From positions 1 through 51,054 of the forward strand of contig NZ_QXGS01000020.1 of NCBI RefSeq assembly GCF_003604215.1: a DNA stretch of 51,054 nt. The letters are read 5' to 3'. The stretch is from Teichococcus vastitatis. Its GTDB lineage: Bacteria; Pseudomonadota; Alphaproteobacteria; Acetobacterales; Acetobacteraceae. Shown here piece by piece: positions 16,931 to 25,307 of this stretch. Position 1 is the stretch's first letter; each line of letters opens with the position of its first letter. The translations under genes were made by a program, and so were the position numbers. Under the pieces are notes generated by a model. That model was not told the DNA's origin, did no database searches, and saw nothing but the letters and a program-made list of their open reading frames with translations.

Positions 16931-17658
16931 GGCCGGAACGCGCCCGGCGGCGGCAGGCCCGGCGCCACATAGGCGAAGTGCAGCGCGTCCAGCTGCGCCC
17001 AGAGCAGGTCGCATTTGAAGCGCAGCGCGCCCAGCACCTGCTCCTGCTCGGCGCGGGTCCGGGCCTCGCGCTTGACGTAGTCGAGCGCGAAGGCGACGTC
17101 CTGCGGCGCCTGGGTCAGCCGCGGCGTGAAATAGGCCAGTGTCGCCTCGTTGATGAAGTCGTAGCTGCGCAGCATGCCCGAGACGCGCTCGGAGATGATG
17201 TTGGGCGAGAACATCTCGGTCAGCGAGGAGGCGACGGCTTCCAGCAGCGAGCGCTCGCGCACGAAGCGCACATAAGCATCCACGGCGAAGCGCGTCGCCG
17301 GCAGCAGGCCCTGGAGGGACATGACATAGCCGCGCTCCAGCCCCAGCCCGTCGCACAGCACCAGCCAGCGCTCGACGCCGCCGGGCTTCACCCCGTCCCC
17401 GTCATGGTCCATCAGGCGGCGGCGCCATTCGCGGCGCAAATCTGGCGTCGGCAGCCGCGCCAGCAGCGAGGCATCCTTGGCCGGGATCGACGCCTGGTAA
17501 TAGTAGCGGTTCAGCGCCCAGGCCTGCACCTGCGGCTTGCTCAGCGCGCCGTCATGCAGCAGCCGGTGGAACGGGTGCAGGATGTGGTAGCGCTCGGCGC
17601 CGATGGCGCGCAGCCGCTCCTCCAGCGCCTCGGGGCTCAGCAGCGCGTCGTCGCTCAC
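16927..17658 (-). CDS. pqqC: PqqC, pyrroloquinoline-quinone synthase
   Basis: This 243-residue cofactor-free oxidase performs the last step of PQQ synthesis, the ring closure and eight-electron oxidation of AHQQ. Recognisable blocks are YHILHPFHRLLHDGALSK, WALNRYYYQASIPAKDA, RRLMDHDGD, SLTEMFSPNIISERVSG and FTPRLTQAPQDVAFALDYV, all typical of PqqC. The gene begins with a GTG that overlaps the pqqB stop (GTGA) and ends in a four-base overlap with pqqD. Length is close to the usual 250. Confidence 0.97.
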   Translation of the reverse strand: MSDDALLSPEALEERLRAIGAERYHILHPFHRLLHDGALSKPQVQAWALNRYYYQASIPAKDASLLARLPTPDLRREWRRRLMDHDGDGVKPGGVERWLVLCDGLGLERGYVMSLQGLLPATRFAVDAYVRFVRERSLLEAVASSLTEMFSPNIISERVSGMLRSYDFINEATLAYFTPRLTQAPQDVAFALDYVKREARTRAEQEQVLGALRFKCDLLWAQLDALHFAYVAPGLPPPGAFRP

Positions 17659-18578
17659 AGCACGATCTCCATGCCATCCTCCGCCACCTCCCAGCCGGCC
17701 TCGCGCAGCGCGGCGCGCTCCGGGCTGTCGGCCAGCAGGGCGGGGTTGGTGTTGTTGATGTGGATGAAGACCCGGCGCCCCAGCTCCAGCCCCGCGAGGG
17801 CGGCGACGCTGTCCCGCATCGCCATGTGGCCCATGCGGGCCGCGGTCTTCGGCCCGGCGCCGGCCAGGATCATCTCGTCCTCCTGCCACAGCGTGCCGTC
17901 GAACAGCAGGCAGCCGCCGCCGGACAGGCGCTCCCGCAGGGTGGGGGTGACGGCGGCGCAGCCGGGGATGAACAGCAGCGGCGCGGCGGTGCTGGGGGCG
18001 GTGATGCGCAGGCCCAGCGCCTCGCCATCCTCGGCGCGGCCCGGATCGGCGCCGTCCTGTTCCTGGAACAGCGGCACCTTGCCGGGCACGGCGAAGGCTT
18101 CCACCGTCAGGCCGAGCGCCTCGCCGGCCGCGTCGCGCAGCTCCAGGGGGGTGTCGAGCGGCACCTCGCGGCGCGGCACGATGGCGGGATCGACGGCGCG
18201 GAAGATCGGGTTGTCGCGCAGCACCGCCAGGGCGGGCGCGGCGCCGTACAGGGCGAAGGGATGCCGCTCGCGCAGCGTCAGCAGGCCGGTCAGCGTGTCC
18301 ACCTCGGCCCCGGTCAGCAGCACGGCGGCGATCGGCGAATGGCGGATGGCATCGCCCCGGGGAGACAGGGCCGGCGTGGCCAGGATCTGCGCCCGCAGGT
18401 CGGGCGAGGCGTTCAGCAGCACCCAGCGCGCGCCATCGGCGCTCACCGCCAGGCCGCACTGGCTGCGCGGAGCCGCCGTGGGATCCCCGACGCGCGCCCG
18501 GCGACAGCCCGGCCCGCCCGAATTCCATTGCGGAAAGCCGCCGCCGGCGGCCGAGCCAAGGATGATCACACGCAGCAT
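17655..18578 (-). CDS. pqqB: PqqB, PQQ biosynthesis metallo-beta-lactamase-fold protein
   Basis: This 307-residue protein starts with MLRVIILGSAAGGGFPQWN, the unmistakable PqqB N-terminus. Further family blocks are LNASPDLRAQI, SPIAAVLLTGAEVDTLTGLL, LFDGTLWQEDEM, GHMAMRDSVAAL and FIHINNTNPAL. PqqB is now thought to hydroxylate the tyrosine-derived part of the intermediate, using a metal held by the beta-lactamase-like fold. The ATG at 18578 gives the conserved N-terminus; a TTG at 18599 would start inside the pqqA-pqqB hairpin. It overlaps pqqC by four bases. Confidence 0.96.
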   Translation of the reverse strand: MLRVIILGSAAGGGFPQWNSGGPGCRRARVGDPTAAPRSQCGLAVSADGARWVLLNASPDLRAQILATPALSPRGDAIRHSPIAAVLLTGAEVDTLTGLLTLRERHPFALYGAAPALAVLRDNPIFRAVDPAIVPRREVPLDTPLELRDAAGEALGLTVEAFAVPGKVPLFQEQDGADPGRAEDGEALGLRITAPSTAAPLLFIPGCAAVTPTLRERLSGGGCLLFDGTLWQEDEMILAGAGPKTAARMGHMAMRDSVAALAGLELGRRVFIHINNTNPALLADSPERAALREAGWEVAEDGMEIVL

Positions 18579-18599
18579 GCCGGTTGCCCGATGAAGCAA

Positions 18600-18631
18600 A
18601 AGCCCCGCGGCCGGTTCGCGGCGCGGGGCTT
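18600..18631 (-). terminator. Hairpin between pqqA and pqqB (attenuator or terminator)
   Basis: Perfect 10-bp arms (18600-18609 and 18622-18631) enclose 12 bases. Read in the pqq direction, the stem starts AAGCCCCGCG and ends CGCGGGGCTT followed by TTGC, giving four Ts at its foot. It lies about 50 bases after the pqqA stop and 22 bases before the pqqB start. It could end most transcripts after pqqA, or protect the short pqqA message. Confidence 0.75.
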
Positions 18632-18681
18632 CAGGAAAGCCTGAACAGGAGGAGCGGGTATCGTTCCTCCCGCGGCAAGGA

Positions 18682-18762
18682 TCAGCCGAGCTCGGCGCAG
18701 GCGTAAGAGTTGATCTCGAGCGCGAGGGAAACTTCGGTCACGCGGGGCTTTTTCCAGGCCAT
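18682..18762 (-). CDS. pqqA: PqqA, PQQ precursor peptide
   Basis: This 26-residue peptide supplies the glutamate and tyrosine from which PQQ is built. It opens with MAWKKPRVTEVSLALEINSY, and the invariant E-x3-Y pair is Glu16 and Tyr20. GGAGGA lies eight bases before the ATG, a strong site suited to high expression. It is the first gene of pqqABCDE and is separated from pqqB by a hairpin. Its size and sequence match other PqqA peptides, so identification is secure despite the small size. Confidence 0.95.
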   Translation of the reverse strand: MAWKKPRVTEVSLALEINSYACAELG

Positions 18763-18796
18763 CTGAGCATTCCTCCAGGGTTTTGCAGCGCCTTGG

Positions 18797-18825
18797 ACTT
18801 TGGTGCGGTGGCGGGCGGTTTTCAA
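18797..18825 (-). promoter_or_regulatory. Possible pqqA promoter
   Basis: On the pqq strand TTGAAA (18825-18820) and CAAAGT (18802-18797) are 17 bases apart and lie about 35 bases before the pqqA start. The -35 is good but the -10 matches TATAAT at only three positions, so this is a weak candidate. Confidence 0.25.
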
Positions 18826-18839
18826 GGGCTTTTCCGGGC

Positions 18840-18858
18840 CCGGCCGCCTGGCGGCCGG
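18840..18858. terminator. Strong GC hairpin after the COG4091 gene
   Basis: The 9-base arms CCGGCCGCC (18840-18848) and GGCGGCCGG (18850-18858) are perfectly complementary around a single central base. It lies 17 bases after the stop of the leftward TTT/PdxA unit and just before the pqqA promoter region, so it may separate the two. No clear T-run follows. Confidence 0.5.
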
Positions 18859-18875
18859 CCTCCGTGCCCCCCGCA

Positions 18876-20243
18876 TCAGCCGCCAGGCCGGATGTCCTGC
18901 CGCAGCCGCTGCAAGCCCGATCCCTCCAGCTCCAGGTCGGCCTCGCGCAGGATATCGCCGCGCCGCACGTCCCGCCGCAGCCGCTTGTGCGCCGCGAGGT
19001 AGAACGGCGCCAGCCCGTCCGCCTCCTGCGCCGGAAGCAGCAGGGCGGTGGCATCCGTCATGACGTGGTGGTGGCCGCCCATCTCCAGGAACTCGCCGGC
19101 GCGGAAGTCGCGGTCGGCGCGCGCCACCATCACCGCGTGAACCGCCTGCCGGTCGCTGCCGGAGGCGCGCCCATGCCCGCAGGCGGACAACAGCGACAGC
19201 GGCGTTTCCAGCCCCATCAGGTGGTAGGGCAGGAAGATGCAGGCATAGCGGCCGTTGCGTGACACCACATGGCCCTTGTCCCGCAGCATCTCCCAGGTGC
19301 CGGCGTCGGTGCAGCGCACCACCACGAAGACGCCGCCGCCGAAGCTGACCTCGTCCTCCTTGCGCAGCAGGTTGAACACGTCGACCACCCCGGTGCGGTC
19401 CAGGATGCCGCCCTCGGCGCGCGGGATAAAGATATCGGCCAGCTCGGTGATGCGGCACAGCGGGTAGTTCAGCTCGTCGCGCGAGGGCAGCAGGCCGGTG
19501 GAGTTGGCCACCACGTTCATCTCGCAATAATCGGGCGTGGCGCGCTGCGGCAACTCGGCCAGCGCAGCGGACCGGCGCGCCAGGGTCGCCGCCACGTCAT
19601 CGCCCAGCGTCCAGAGCGAGGCCAGGTCCGGCGCGGCGCAGCGCCGGTCGGTCCAGCGAACCACGTGGTCGGCCGGATCGCAGATAAAGTCGTATTCGCT
19701 GGACTTTCCGGCGGCCACCACCTCGAAGCCGAGCAGCCGCGCCCAGGTCACCAGGCCGATCAGGTTGGCCGGCTGGTCGCCATCGGCGGTGGTGTAGACC
19801 ACGCCCTGCCGCTTCGCGAGCTCGTTGAGGTGCGGCCCGACCACGGAATCCGCTTCCTTGGTCACCATGGCCACGTGCACGCCGCGCCGGATGGAGCGCT
19901 CGGCGATGCCGGCGGCGATCTCGGGCTGGCCGGTGGCTTCCACCACGATGTCCATCGGCACCGCGTCCAGCAGGGTGTGGTCGCGCAGCAGCACGGGCCT
20001 GCCGGCTTCGGCCGCGGCGCGCACCGCAGCCGCATCCTCGCACAACGCGGCAGGCGGATAGCCGAGCTCGGCCAGCAGCTGCTCCACACCCCCGGTGTCG
20101 AGGTCGCACAGCGCCGCGATCTCCAGCTGCGGCACGGCGCGCAGCGCGGCCAGCAGGGTGCGGCTGAAGCCGCCGCGCGCGCCCGCGATGCCGACGCGGA
20201 AACGCTTGTGCTGCAGGTCGCGGAACAGGATCTCGTGGTTCAT
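18876..20243 (-). CDS. COG4091-type oxidoreductase with C-terminal SAF domain
   Basis: This 455-residue protein resembles the 'predicted homoserine dehydrogenase with SAF domain' family (COG4091). The N-terminus has a Rossmann start (RVGIAGARGGFSRTLL) and VVEATGQPEIAAGIAE, typical of NAD(P)-dependent homoserine-dehydrogenase-like folds. The centre carries TTADGDQPANLIGLVTWARL and AAGKSSEYDF. The last 80 or so residues (KRLRRDVRRGDILREADLEL) fit a SAF domain. The real substrate of this family is not established, and it is often misnamed. Its ATG overlaps the tctA stop by four bases, so it is the last gene of the pdxA-like/tctC/tctB/tctA unit and probably acts on the imported acid or its product. 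Confidence 0.8.
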   Translation of the reverse strand: MNHEILFRDLQHKRFRVGIAGARGGFSRTLLAALRAVPQLEIAALCDLDTGGVEQLLAELGYPPAALCEDAAAVRAAAEAGRPVLLRDHTLLDAVPMDIVVEATGQPEIAAGIAERSIRRGVHVAMVTKEADSVVGPHLNELAKRQGVVYTTADGDQPANLIGLVTWARLLGFEVVAAGKSSEYDFICDPADHVVRWTDRRCAAPDLASLWTLGDDVAATLARRSAALAELPQRATPDYCEMNVVANSTGLLPSRDELNYPLCRITELADIFIPRAEGGILDRTGVVDVFNLLRKEDEVSFGGGVFVVVRCTDAGTWEMLRDKGHVVSRNGRYACIFLPYHLMGLETPLSLLSACGHGRASGSDRQAVHAVMVARADRDFRAGEFLEMGGHHHVMTDATALLLPAQEADGLAPFYLAAHKRLRRDVRRGDILREADLELEGSGLQRLRQDIRPGG

Positions 20244-21781
20244 GCGCGGTTTTCCTCATGGCCGGCGGCGGGCGTGATTGCCACCTCGGCGGCGCTGCGC
20301 CGCCCCAGCAGCAGGGCAACAAACGGCCAGCACAGGAACAGGATGGCCAGGGTGGTCAGCGTGCCGGCCAGCCAGTTCGACCACAGGATGCCGAGCGATC
20401 CGCTGGAGGACAGCATGGACTGGCGGAACGCGTCCTCGGCCTTGTCGCCGATCACCATGGCCAGGATCAACGGCGCCAGCGGGTAGTCCAGCTTCTTCAT
20501 CAGGTAGCCGACCGCGCCGAAGGCCAGCGCCAGCCACAGGTCGAACGGCGCGCCGGCGACGGTGTAGGCGCCCACCATGCAGACCGTGACGATGATCGGC
20601 CCGATGATGGAGAAGGACACCGACAGCATCGCGGCGAACAGCGGCACGGTGGCCAGCACCAGCACCACGCCGATGACGTTGCCGAGATACATCGAGGCGA
20701 TCATGCCCCAGACGAAATCGCGCTGCTCGAGGAACAGCATCGGCCCCGGATTGAGGCCCCAGATCATCAGCCCGCCCAGCATCACGGCGGCGGTGGCGGA
20801 GCCCGGGATGCCGAGGGAGAGCATCGGCAGCATCGCCGCGGTGCCGGCGGAATGGTCCGCGGTTTCGGGCGCGATCACGCCTTCCGGCTCGCCCTTGCCG
20901 AAATTGTCGCGGTTGCGGGAGGTGCGGCGGGCGATGCCGTAGGACATGAAGGAGGCGGCGGTGGGTCCGCCCGGCGTGATGCCCATCCAGACGCCCACCG
21001 CGCTGCCGCGCAGCATGGCGAACCAGTAGCGCGGCATGCGCGCCGCGGCGCGGAACATCTCGCGCGGGTCGATGCGGCCGGAGGCGCCCTTGAACTCGGG
21101 GCCTTCCTCGATGGTCAGCAGCAGCTCGCCCAGGCCGAACAGCCCGATTACCACCACCAGGAAGGAGATGCCGCGGATCAGCTGGTCGAGCTCGAAGGTC
21201 AGCCGCATCGAGCCCGACACCGTGTCCGTGCCGACCATGCCGAAGCCGAAGCCGAGCCCCAGCGCGATGATGGTCTTCACCGGCGCGCCACCGCCAAAGG
21301 CAACAAAGGAGGCGAAGGCCAGCGCGTAGACGGCGAAGTATTCCGGCGGTCCAAAGCGCAGCGCGAAGGAGGCCACTGCCGAGGACAGCAGCGTGATGAC
21401 GATGATGCCCACCAGCGCGCCGAAGCCGGCCGACAGGAAGGCATAGGTCAGCGCCTCGGTGGCGCGGCCCTGGCGCGCCATGGGATAGCCGTCAAAGGTG
21501 GTGGCGACGGAGGAAGGCTCGCCCGGGATGTTGAACAGGATCGAGGTTGTGGAGCCGCCGAACAGCGCGCCCCAGTACAGGCTGGTCAGCAGGATGATGG
21601 CGGAGACCGGGTCCATGCTGAAGGTCAGCGGCAGCAGCAGCGTGACGCCGTTGGGCGCGCCCAGGCCCGGCAGCACGCCCACCAGGATGCCAAGCAGCAC
21701 GCCGCCCACCATCAGCATGATATGGTAGCCGGTCAGCGCCACGGTGAAGCCGTGCATCAGCGAGTCGATGTTGGCGAGCAT
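20240..21781 (-). CDS. tctA: TTT large membrane subunit TctA, system 2
   Basis: This 513-residue membrane protein has the TctA signatures: GVLLGILVGVLPGLGAPNGV near the start, ALFGGSTTSILFNIPGEPSS after it, and LSLGIPGSATAAVMLGGLMI with WGLNPGPMLF in the second half. About twelve hydrophobic segments are present. It lies 12 bases after tctB and overlaps the COG4091 gene by four bases. It would form the channel for the acid bound by the TctC of this unit. Confidence 0.94.
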   Translation of the reverse strand: MLANIDSLMHGFTVALTGYHIMLMVGGVLLGILVGVLPGLGAPNGVTLLLPLTFSMDPVSAIILLTSLYWGALFGGSTTSILFNIPGEPSSVATTFDGYPMARQGRATEALTYAFLSAGFGALVGIIVITLLSSAVASFALRFGPPEYFAVYALAFASFVAFGGGAPVKTIIALGLGFGFGMVGTDTVSGSMRLTFELDQLIRGISFLVVVIGLFGLGELLLTIEEGPEFKGASGRIDPREMFRAAARMPRYWFAMLRGSAVGVWMGITPGGPTAASFMSYGIARRTSRNRDNFGKGEPEGVIAPETADHSAGTAAMLPMLSLGIPGSATAAVMLGGLMIWGLNPGPMLFLEQRDFVWGMIASMYLGNVIGVVLVLATVPLFAAMLSVSFSIIGPIIVTVCMVGAYTVAGAPFDLWLALAFGAVGYLMKKLDYPLAPLILAMVIGDKAEDAFRQSMLSSSGSLGILWSNWLAGTLTTLAILFLCWPFVALLLGRRSAAEVAITPAAGHEENRA

Positions 21782-21793
21782 GCGGCGAACTCC

Positions 21794-22276
21794 TCAGCCC
21801 AGGCCGAGCATGATTTCGAGGGGGCCCTTCAGCAGCGGCACCTGGAACCAGATCTCGAATATCAGGAAGGTGACCACCGTGACGCCGAGCGCGACGCCGA
21901 GCGCGGTGTGCCAGGGCCGCCGGCCCTGCCAGCGGATCACCACCAGCAGGTACAGCGCCATGGCCACGTACAGGCCGAGCCACTGCGCCACCAGCACCAG
22001 CCCGATGATCGGCAGGCCGAAGCCGAGCACCCGGCGCAGCCCCTCCGGCTCGGCCACCACCACGCGGCGCAGGGCGGCGCGGTTGATGATGGCCTGCACC
22101 GCAACCAGCGTTGCCATGGCCACCAGGATCACCGCCACGCGGAAGGGGAAGTAGCCGGCCCGCGGTCCGTCCGCGCCCCACCCGAAATCCAGGCCCGAGG
22201 AGCCGACCAGCCCGGTGGCGCCGATCAGCAGCACCAGCCCCGCGAAGCCCAGTTCCAGATGGAAGCGCGTCAGCAT
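21794..22276 (-). CDS. tctB: TTT small membrane subunit TctB, system 2
   Basis: This 160-residue subunit has four hydrophobic segments with GPRAGYFPFRVAVILVAMAT after the first, matching the G-P-x-x-x-P-F pattern of TctB. It begins four bases after tctC ends and is followed 12 bases later by tctA. Size and order (C-B-A) are normal for the family. It shares little visible sequence with the TctB of systems 1 and 3, as is usual for this fast-changing subunit. Confidence 0.88.
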   Translation of the reverse strand: MLTRFHLELGFAGLVLLIGATGLVGSSGLDFGWGADGPRAGYFPFRVAVILVAMATLVAVQAIINRAALRRVVVAEPEGLRRVLGFGLPIIGLVLVAQWLGLYVAMALYLLVVIRWQGRRPWHTALGVALGVTVVTFLIFEIWFQVPLLKGPLEIMLGLG

Positions 22277-22280
22277 GGCG

Positions 22281-23282
22281 TTACTTCACCAGCCAGCCGG
22301 CCTCGGAGAAGATCTCCCGCGTCTCGCTCTCCTCCTTCTGGATGACTTGGCGCATCTCGTCGCCCGACACGAAGCGGCCGCTCTGGCTGGTGCGGGTCAC
22401 GTAGTCCTTCCATTCCGGCGTCTCGCTGACGCGGCGGAACAGGTCGGCCCAGTAGGTCTGGGCGGCGGCGGGCACGCCGGGCGGCAGGAAGATCGTGCGC
22501 GGCATGCTGAACTGCTCGATTGGGATGCCCTGGCTGGCGCAGGTCGGGATGTCGGACCAGCCCTGCGTCTCGGTCACCTTGGGGCCGGGCGAGAAGGGTT
22601 CGCTGCGGAACACGCAGACCGGCTTCACCTGGCCGCCGCGCCAGCCGCCGACGCTTTCGGACGGGTTGTTGGTGTTGGCCTCGATGTGCCCGCCGGCCAG
22701 CTGCACACCGACCTGGCCGCCGCCCTGATAGGGGATGTATTTCAGCTGGATCTTAGCCGCCTTCTCGATCAGCACGGTCAGCGTCTGGTCGGTGTCATGC
22801 GTCTGGCTGCCGCCCATGCGCAGCGTGCCCGGCTGCGCGCGCGCCGCGGCCACGAAGTCGGCGGCGGTCTTGTAGGGGCCGTCCGCCTTGGTCCAGAGCA
22901 TGAACTCGTCGAAGGCCATGATGGCGACGGGGGTGAAGTCGGCGGTGGACCAGCTGGTCTTGGCCACCATCGGCAGGGTCCAGGCATTGTTGGTGCCGAA
23001 GATCACCTTGTGCGGGTCGGCCTTGGCGCCAGTGCCGTAGACATAGCCCTCGACGCCGGAGCCGCCGCCCTTGTTGGTGACAACCACGGAGGTCGGCACC
23101 AGGTCGTGCTTGTTGATCGCCGCCTGCACGGCGCGGGCGAACACGTCAGTGCCGCCGCCGGCGCCGGAGGTGACGACGAACTCGATCGGGCGTGTCGGCT
23201 TCCAGCTCTGCTGCGCGGCGGCGGGCAGGGTGGACAGCAGCACGGCGCCCAGCGCCAGGGTGGCCTTCGGCAACAGCTTCAT
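22281..23282 (-). CDS. tctC: TTT solute-binding protein (Bug/TctC), system 2
   Basis: This 333-residue receptor has a Sec-type signal (KATLALGAVLLSTLPAAAQQ region), unlike the twin-arginine-like leaders of the other binding proteins here. The mature part begins KPTRPIEFVVTSGAGGGTD, the Bug ligand loop, and has KYIPYQGGGQVGVQLAGGHI as the second ligand segment. GGGAGAG precedes the ATG by about eight bases. It follows the PdxA-like gene by 65 bases, so it is the first transporter gene of this operon. Several residues differ from the usual VPWPPGG loop (VTSGAGG), which places it in a distinct ligand group. Confidence 0.92.
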   Translation of the reverse strand: MKLLPKATLALGAVLLSTLPAAAQQSWKPTRPIEFVVTSGAGGGTDVFARAVQAAINKHDLVPTSVVVTNKGGGSGVEGYVYGTGAKADPHKVIFGTNNAWTLPMVAKTSWSTADFTPVAIMAFDEFMLWTKADGPYKTAADFVAAARAQPGTLRMGGSQTHDTDQTLTVLIEKAAKIQLKYIPYQGGGQVGVQLAGGHIEANTNNPSESVGGWRGGQVKPVCVFRSEPFSPGPKVTETQGWSDIPTCASQGIPIEQFSMPRTIFLPPGVPAAAQTYWADLFRRVSETPEWKDYVTRTSQSGRFVSGDEMRQVIQKEESETREIFSEAGWLVK

Positions 23283-23347
23283 CGGATTTTCTCTCCCTAG
23301 GATGGTTGGATCGCGGGCCGCATTCCGGGTCTCCGCGGGATGCCGCG

Positions 23348-24376
23348 TCAGGCGGCGGCGGCCTCCCGGCTGCGGCTGGCCATGCGGGCGGCCAGCAGCA
23401 TGGCGTTGCGCATGGCGCCCGGATGCGCCTTGCCCTGGCCGGCGATGTCGTAGGCGGTGCCGTGCGCGGCGGTGCAGATCGGGAAGGGGAAGCCGCCCAT
23501 CAGCGTCACGCCCGCGTCGAAGCCGATCAGCTTCATCGCGATCTGCCCCTGGTCGTGGTACATGGTCAGCACCGCATCGAAATCGCCGCGCCGCGCACGC
23601 ACGAACACCGTGTCGGCCGGGAAGGGGCCGTCGCAGCCGATCTGCCGCGCCTTGGCCTCTTCCACCGCCGGGGTGATCACGTCGATCTCCTCGCGGCCGA
23701 AATTGCCGCCCTCGCCGGCATGCGGGTTCAGCGCCGCGACGGCGATGCGCGGCCGCTCGATGCCCGAGGCGCGCAGCGCGTCCTCGGTCAGCTTCAGATT
23801 GTCCAGGATGGTGGCCTTGGTCAGCAGCGAGGCCACGTCCTTGAGCGGCACGTGGGAGGTGACGCGGGCATTCCACAACCCCTCCAGCACGTTGAATTCC
23901 TTGGCCACGCCATGGAAGCCGATGGCTTCGGAGGTGAAGCCGATCTCATCCTCGTAGCCGGGGGTGACGAGGCGCATCGCCGCCTTGTTGAACGGGGTGA
24001 AGCAGATCGCGTCCACCTCCTGCGCCGCCGCCATGGCCAGGGCGCGGCGGAAATTCTCCGTGGCGAAGCGGCCGCCGGCTTCCGACACCTCGCCCAGCCG
24101 CACCGTGGCCGGGTCGCAATGCCCGAGATCGATCAGCACGGGCCGGGACGGGCTGGCGGGTAGCGCCTGCCCATCGGCCAGCACGTCGATGTCGAGGGTG
24201 ACGCCGGCGACGCGGGCGCCTTCCTCCAGCACGCGGGCATCGCCGATCACGATGATCGTCGCGGCGTCCCGCACCGCCTCATCCGCCAGCACCCGCGCCG
24301 TCAGCTCGGGCGAGACCCCCGCGGCGTCCCCCATGGCGAGGGCGAGGCGCGGCCTCGCAGCGTCCAGCATGCCCAT
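23348..24376 (-). CDS. PdxA-family NAD-dependent decarboxylating dehydrogenase
   Basis: This 342-residue protein belongs to the PdxA family (PF04166). PdxA itself oxidises 4-hydroxythreonine 4-phosphate in vitamin B6 synthesis; relatives act on other acids, for example TphB in terephthalate breakdown and PdxA2 on four-carbon sugar acids. Family marks are [16 protein letters not shown] and the three metal histidines H175 (TSHVPLKD), H219 (LNPHAGEGG) and H274 (MYHDQG). The substrate loop differs from PdxA: the usual G-H-T-E is replaced by GYEDE (140-144) and the P-V-H-K by PFNK. This and its place at the head of a transporter operon argue for a catabolic role. ATG 24376 is preferred; 24370 is possible. 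Confidence 0.85.
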   Translation of the reverse strand: MGMLDAARPRLALAMGDAAGVSPELTARVLADEAVRDAATIIVIGDARVLEEGARVAGVTLDIDVLADGQALPASPSRPVLIDLGHCDPATVRLGEVSEAGGRFATENFRRALAMAAAQEVDAICFTPFNKAAMRLVTPGYEDEIGFTSEAIGFHGVAKEFNVLEGLWNARVTSHVPLKDVASLLTKATILDNLKLTEDALRASGIERPRIAVAALNPHAGEGGNFGREEIDVITPAVEEAKARQIGCDGPFPADTVFVRARRGDFDAVLTMYHDQGQIAMKLIGFDAGVTLMGGFPFPICTAAHGTAYDIAGQGKAHPGAMRNAMLLAARMASRSREAAAA

Positions 24377-24411
24377 CGACGTTTCCCCGTCCGGTTCTTT
24401 GCGTGCAGCTT

Positions 24412-24429
24412 CATACTGCATACAGTATG
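24412..24429. promoter_or_regulatory. Palindromic operator between pdxA-like gene and gntR
   Basis: Perfect 7-bp arms CATACTG (24412-24418) and CAGTATG (24423-24429) surround CATA. The site is 36 bases upstream of the PdxA-like start and 22 bases upstream of the divergent GntR start, the classic place for a GntR-family operator that controls both. Confidence 0.65.
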
Positions 24430-24450
24430 GACTCCTAGACAAGCTCCCCG

Positions 24451-25173
24451 GTGCCCGTCAAGACAGTTGCCGAGCACCCGCAGGAAACGAGGCCCGCCGT
24501 GCCGCCGCAAACCGCAGACCTTCAGGACGATGGTCCGATCATCCGGCAATCCCTGCCCGCCGAGGTGGCGACCCGGCTGCGCGACCTGATCACCCAGGGC
24601 CAGCTGGCGCCCGGCGCCAGGCTCAACGAGGTGGCGCTGTGTGCGCAGCTCGGCGTATCCCGCACGCCGCTGCGCGAGGCGGTGCGCCGCCTGGCCGGCG
24701 AGGGGCTGGTGGAGCTGGTGCCGGCGCGGGGCGGGGTGGTGCGCCGCCTGACGCTGAAGGATGCCGCCGACAGCCTGACCGTGCTGAAGGCGCTGGAAAC
24801 GCTTGCCGGCCGCCTGGCCTGCGCCGCCGCCACCGAGGCCGGGATCGCCGACGTCGCCGCCCTGCACGCCGCCATGCTGGATCGCTACGCGGCGCGGGAC
24901 CGCCTCGCCTATTTCAAGCTGAACCAGGCGGTGCACACCGCCATCGTCGCGCTGTCCGGCAACGAGACCCTGGCCTGGGCGCATGGGGCGATCCAGGCGC
25001 GCATGAAGCACCTGCGCTTCATCGGCAATGCCGGGGAACGCAAATGGGCCGATGCGGTGGCGGAGCACGAGGAGATGGTGCGCGCCCTCGCCGCCCGCGA
25101 CGGCGAGGCGCTGGCGGAGGTGCTGGCGCTGCATCTGGACCGCACCCTGGACCGCGTGGCGCCCCTGATCTAG
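24451..25173 (+). CDS. GntR-family regulator (FadR/VanR type) 1
   Basis: This 240-residue protein has a winged helix at about residues 35-100: [20 protein letters not shown], then [20 protein letters not shown] (the recognition helix region) and the wing [16 protein letters not shown]. The C-terminal all-helical FCD domain follows, with candidate metal-binding histidines in [10 protein letters not shown] and [10 protein letters not shown]. Such regulators usually release DNA on binding an organic acid. It starts with GTG at 24451; a GTG at 24499 is also possible. It faces the PdxA-like/TTT unit across a palindrome and is therefore its likely regulator, responding to the imported acid or a product. 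Confidence 0.88.
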   Translation: MPVKTVAEHPQETRPAVPPQTADLQDDGPIIRQSLPAEVATRLRDLITQGQLAPGARLNEVALCAQLGVSRTPLREAVRRLAGEGLVELVPARGGVVRRLTLKDAADSLTVLKALETLAGRLACAAATEAGIADVAALHAAMLDRYAARDRLAYFKLNQAVHTAIVALSGNETLAWAHGAIQARMKHLRFIGNAGERKWADAVAEHEEMVRALAARDGEALAEVLALHLDRTLDRVAPLI

Positions 25174-25307
25174 GGGCGCCCGGGCGCGCCGGCCGTGCCG
25201 GAAGCACGCGCGATCCCGGCCCGCGGCGCGAAAATGCGGGGCGTCTTCAAGGATGGTTAGCTTCGTCGGGCAACAATCCGGCCGCAATTTGCTGGCCTGG
25301 AGTGCAC

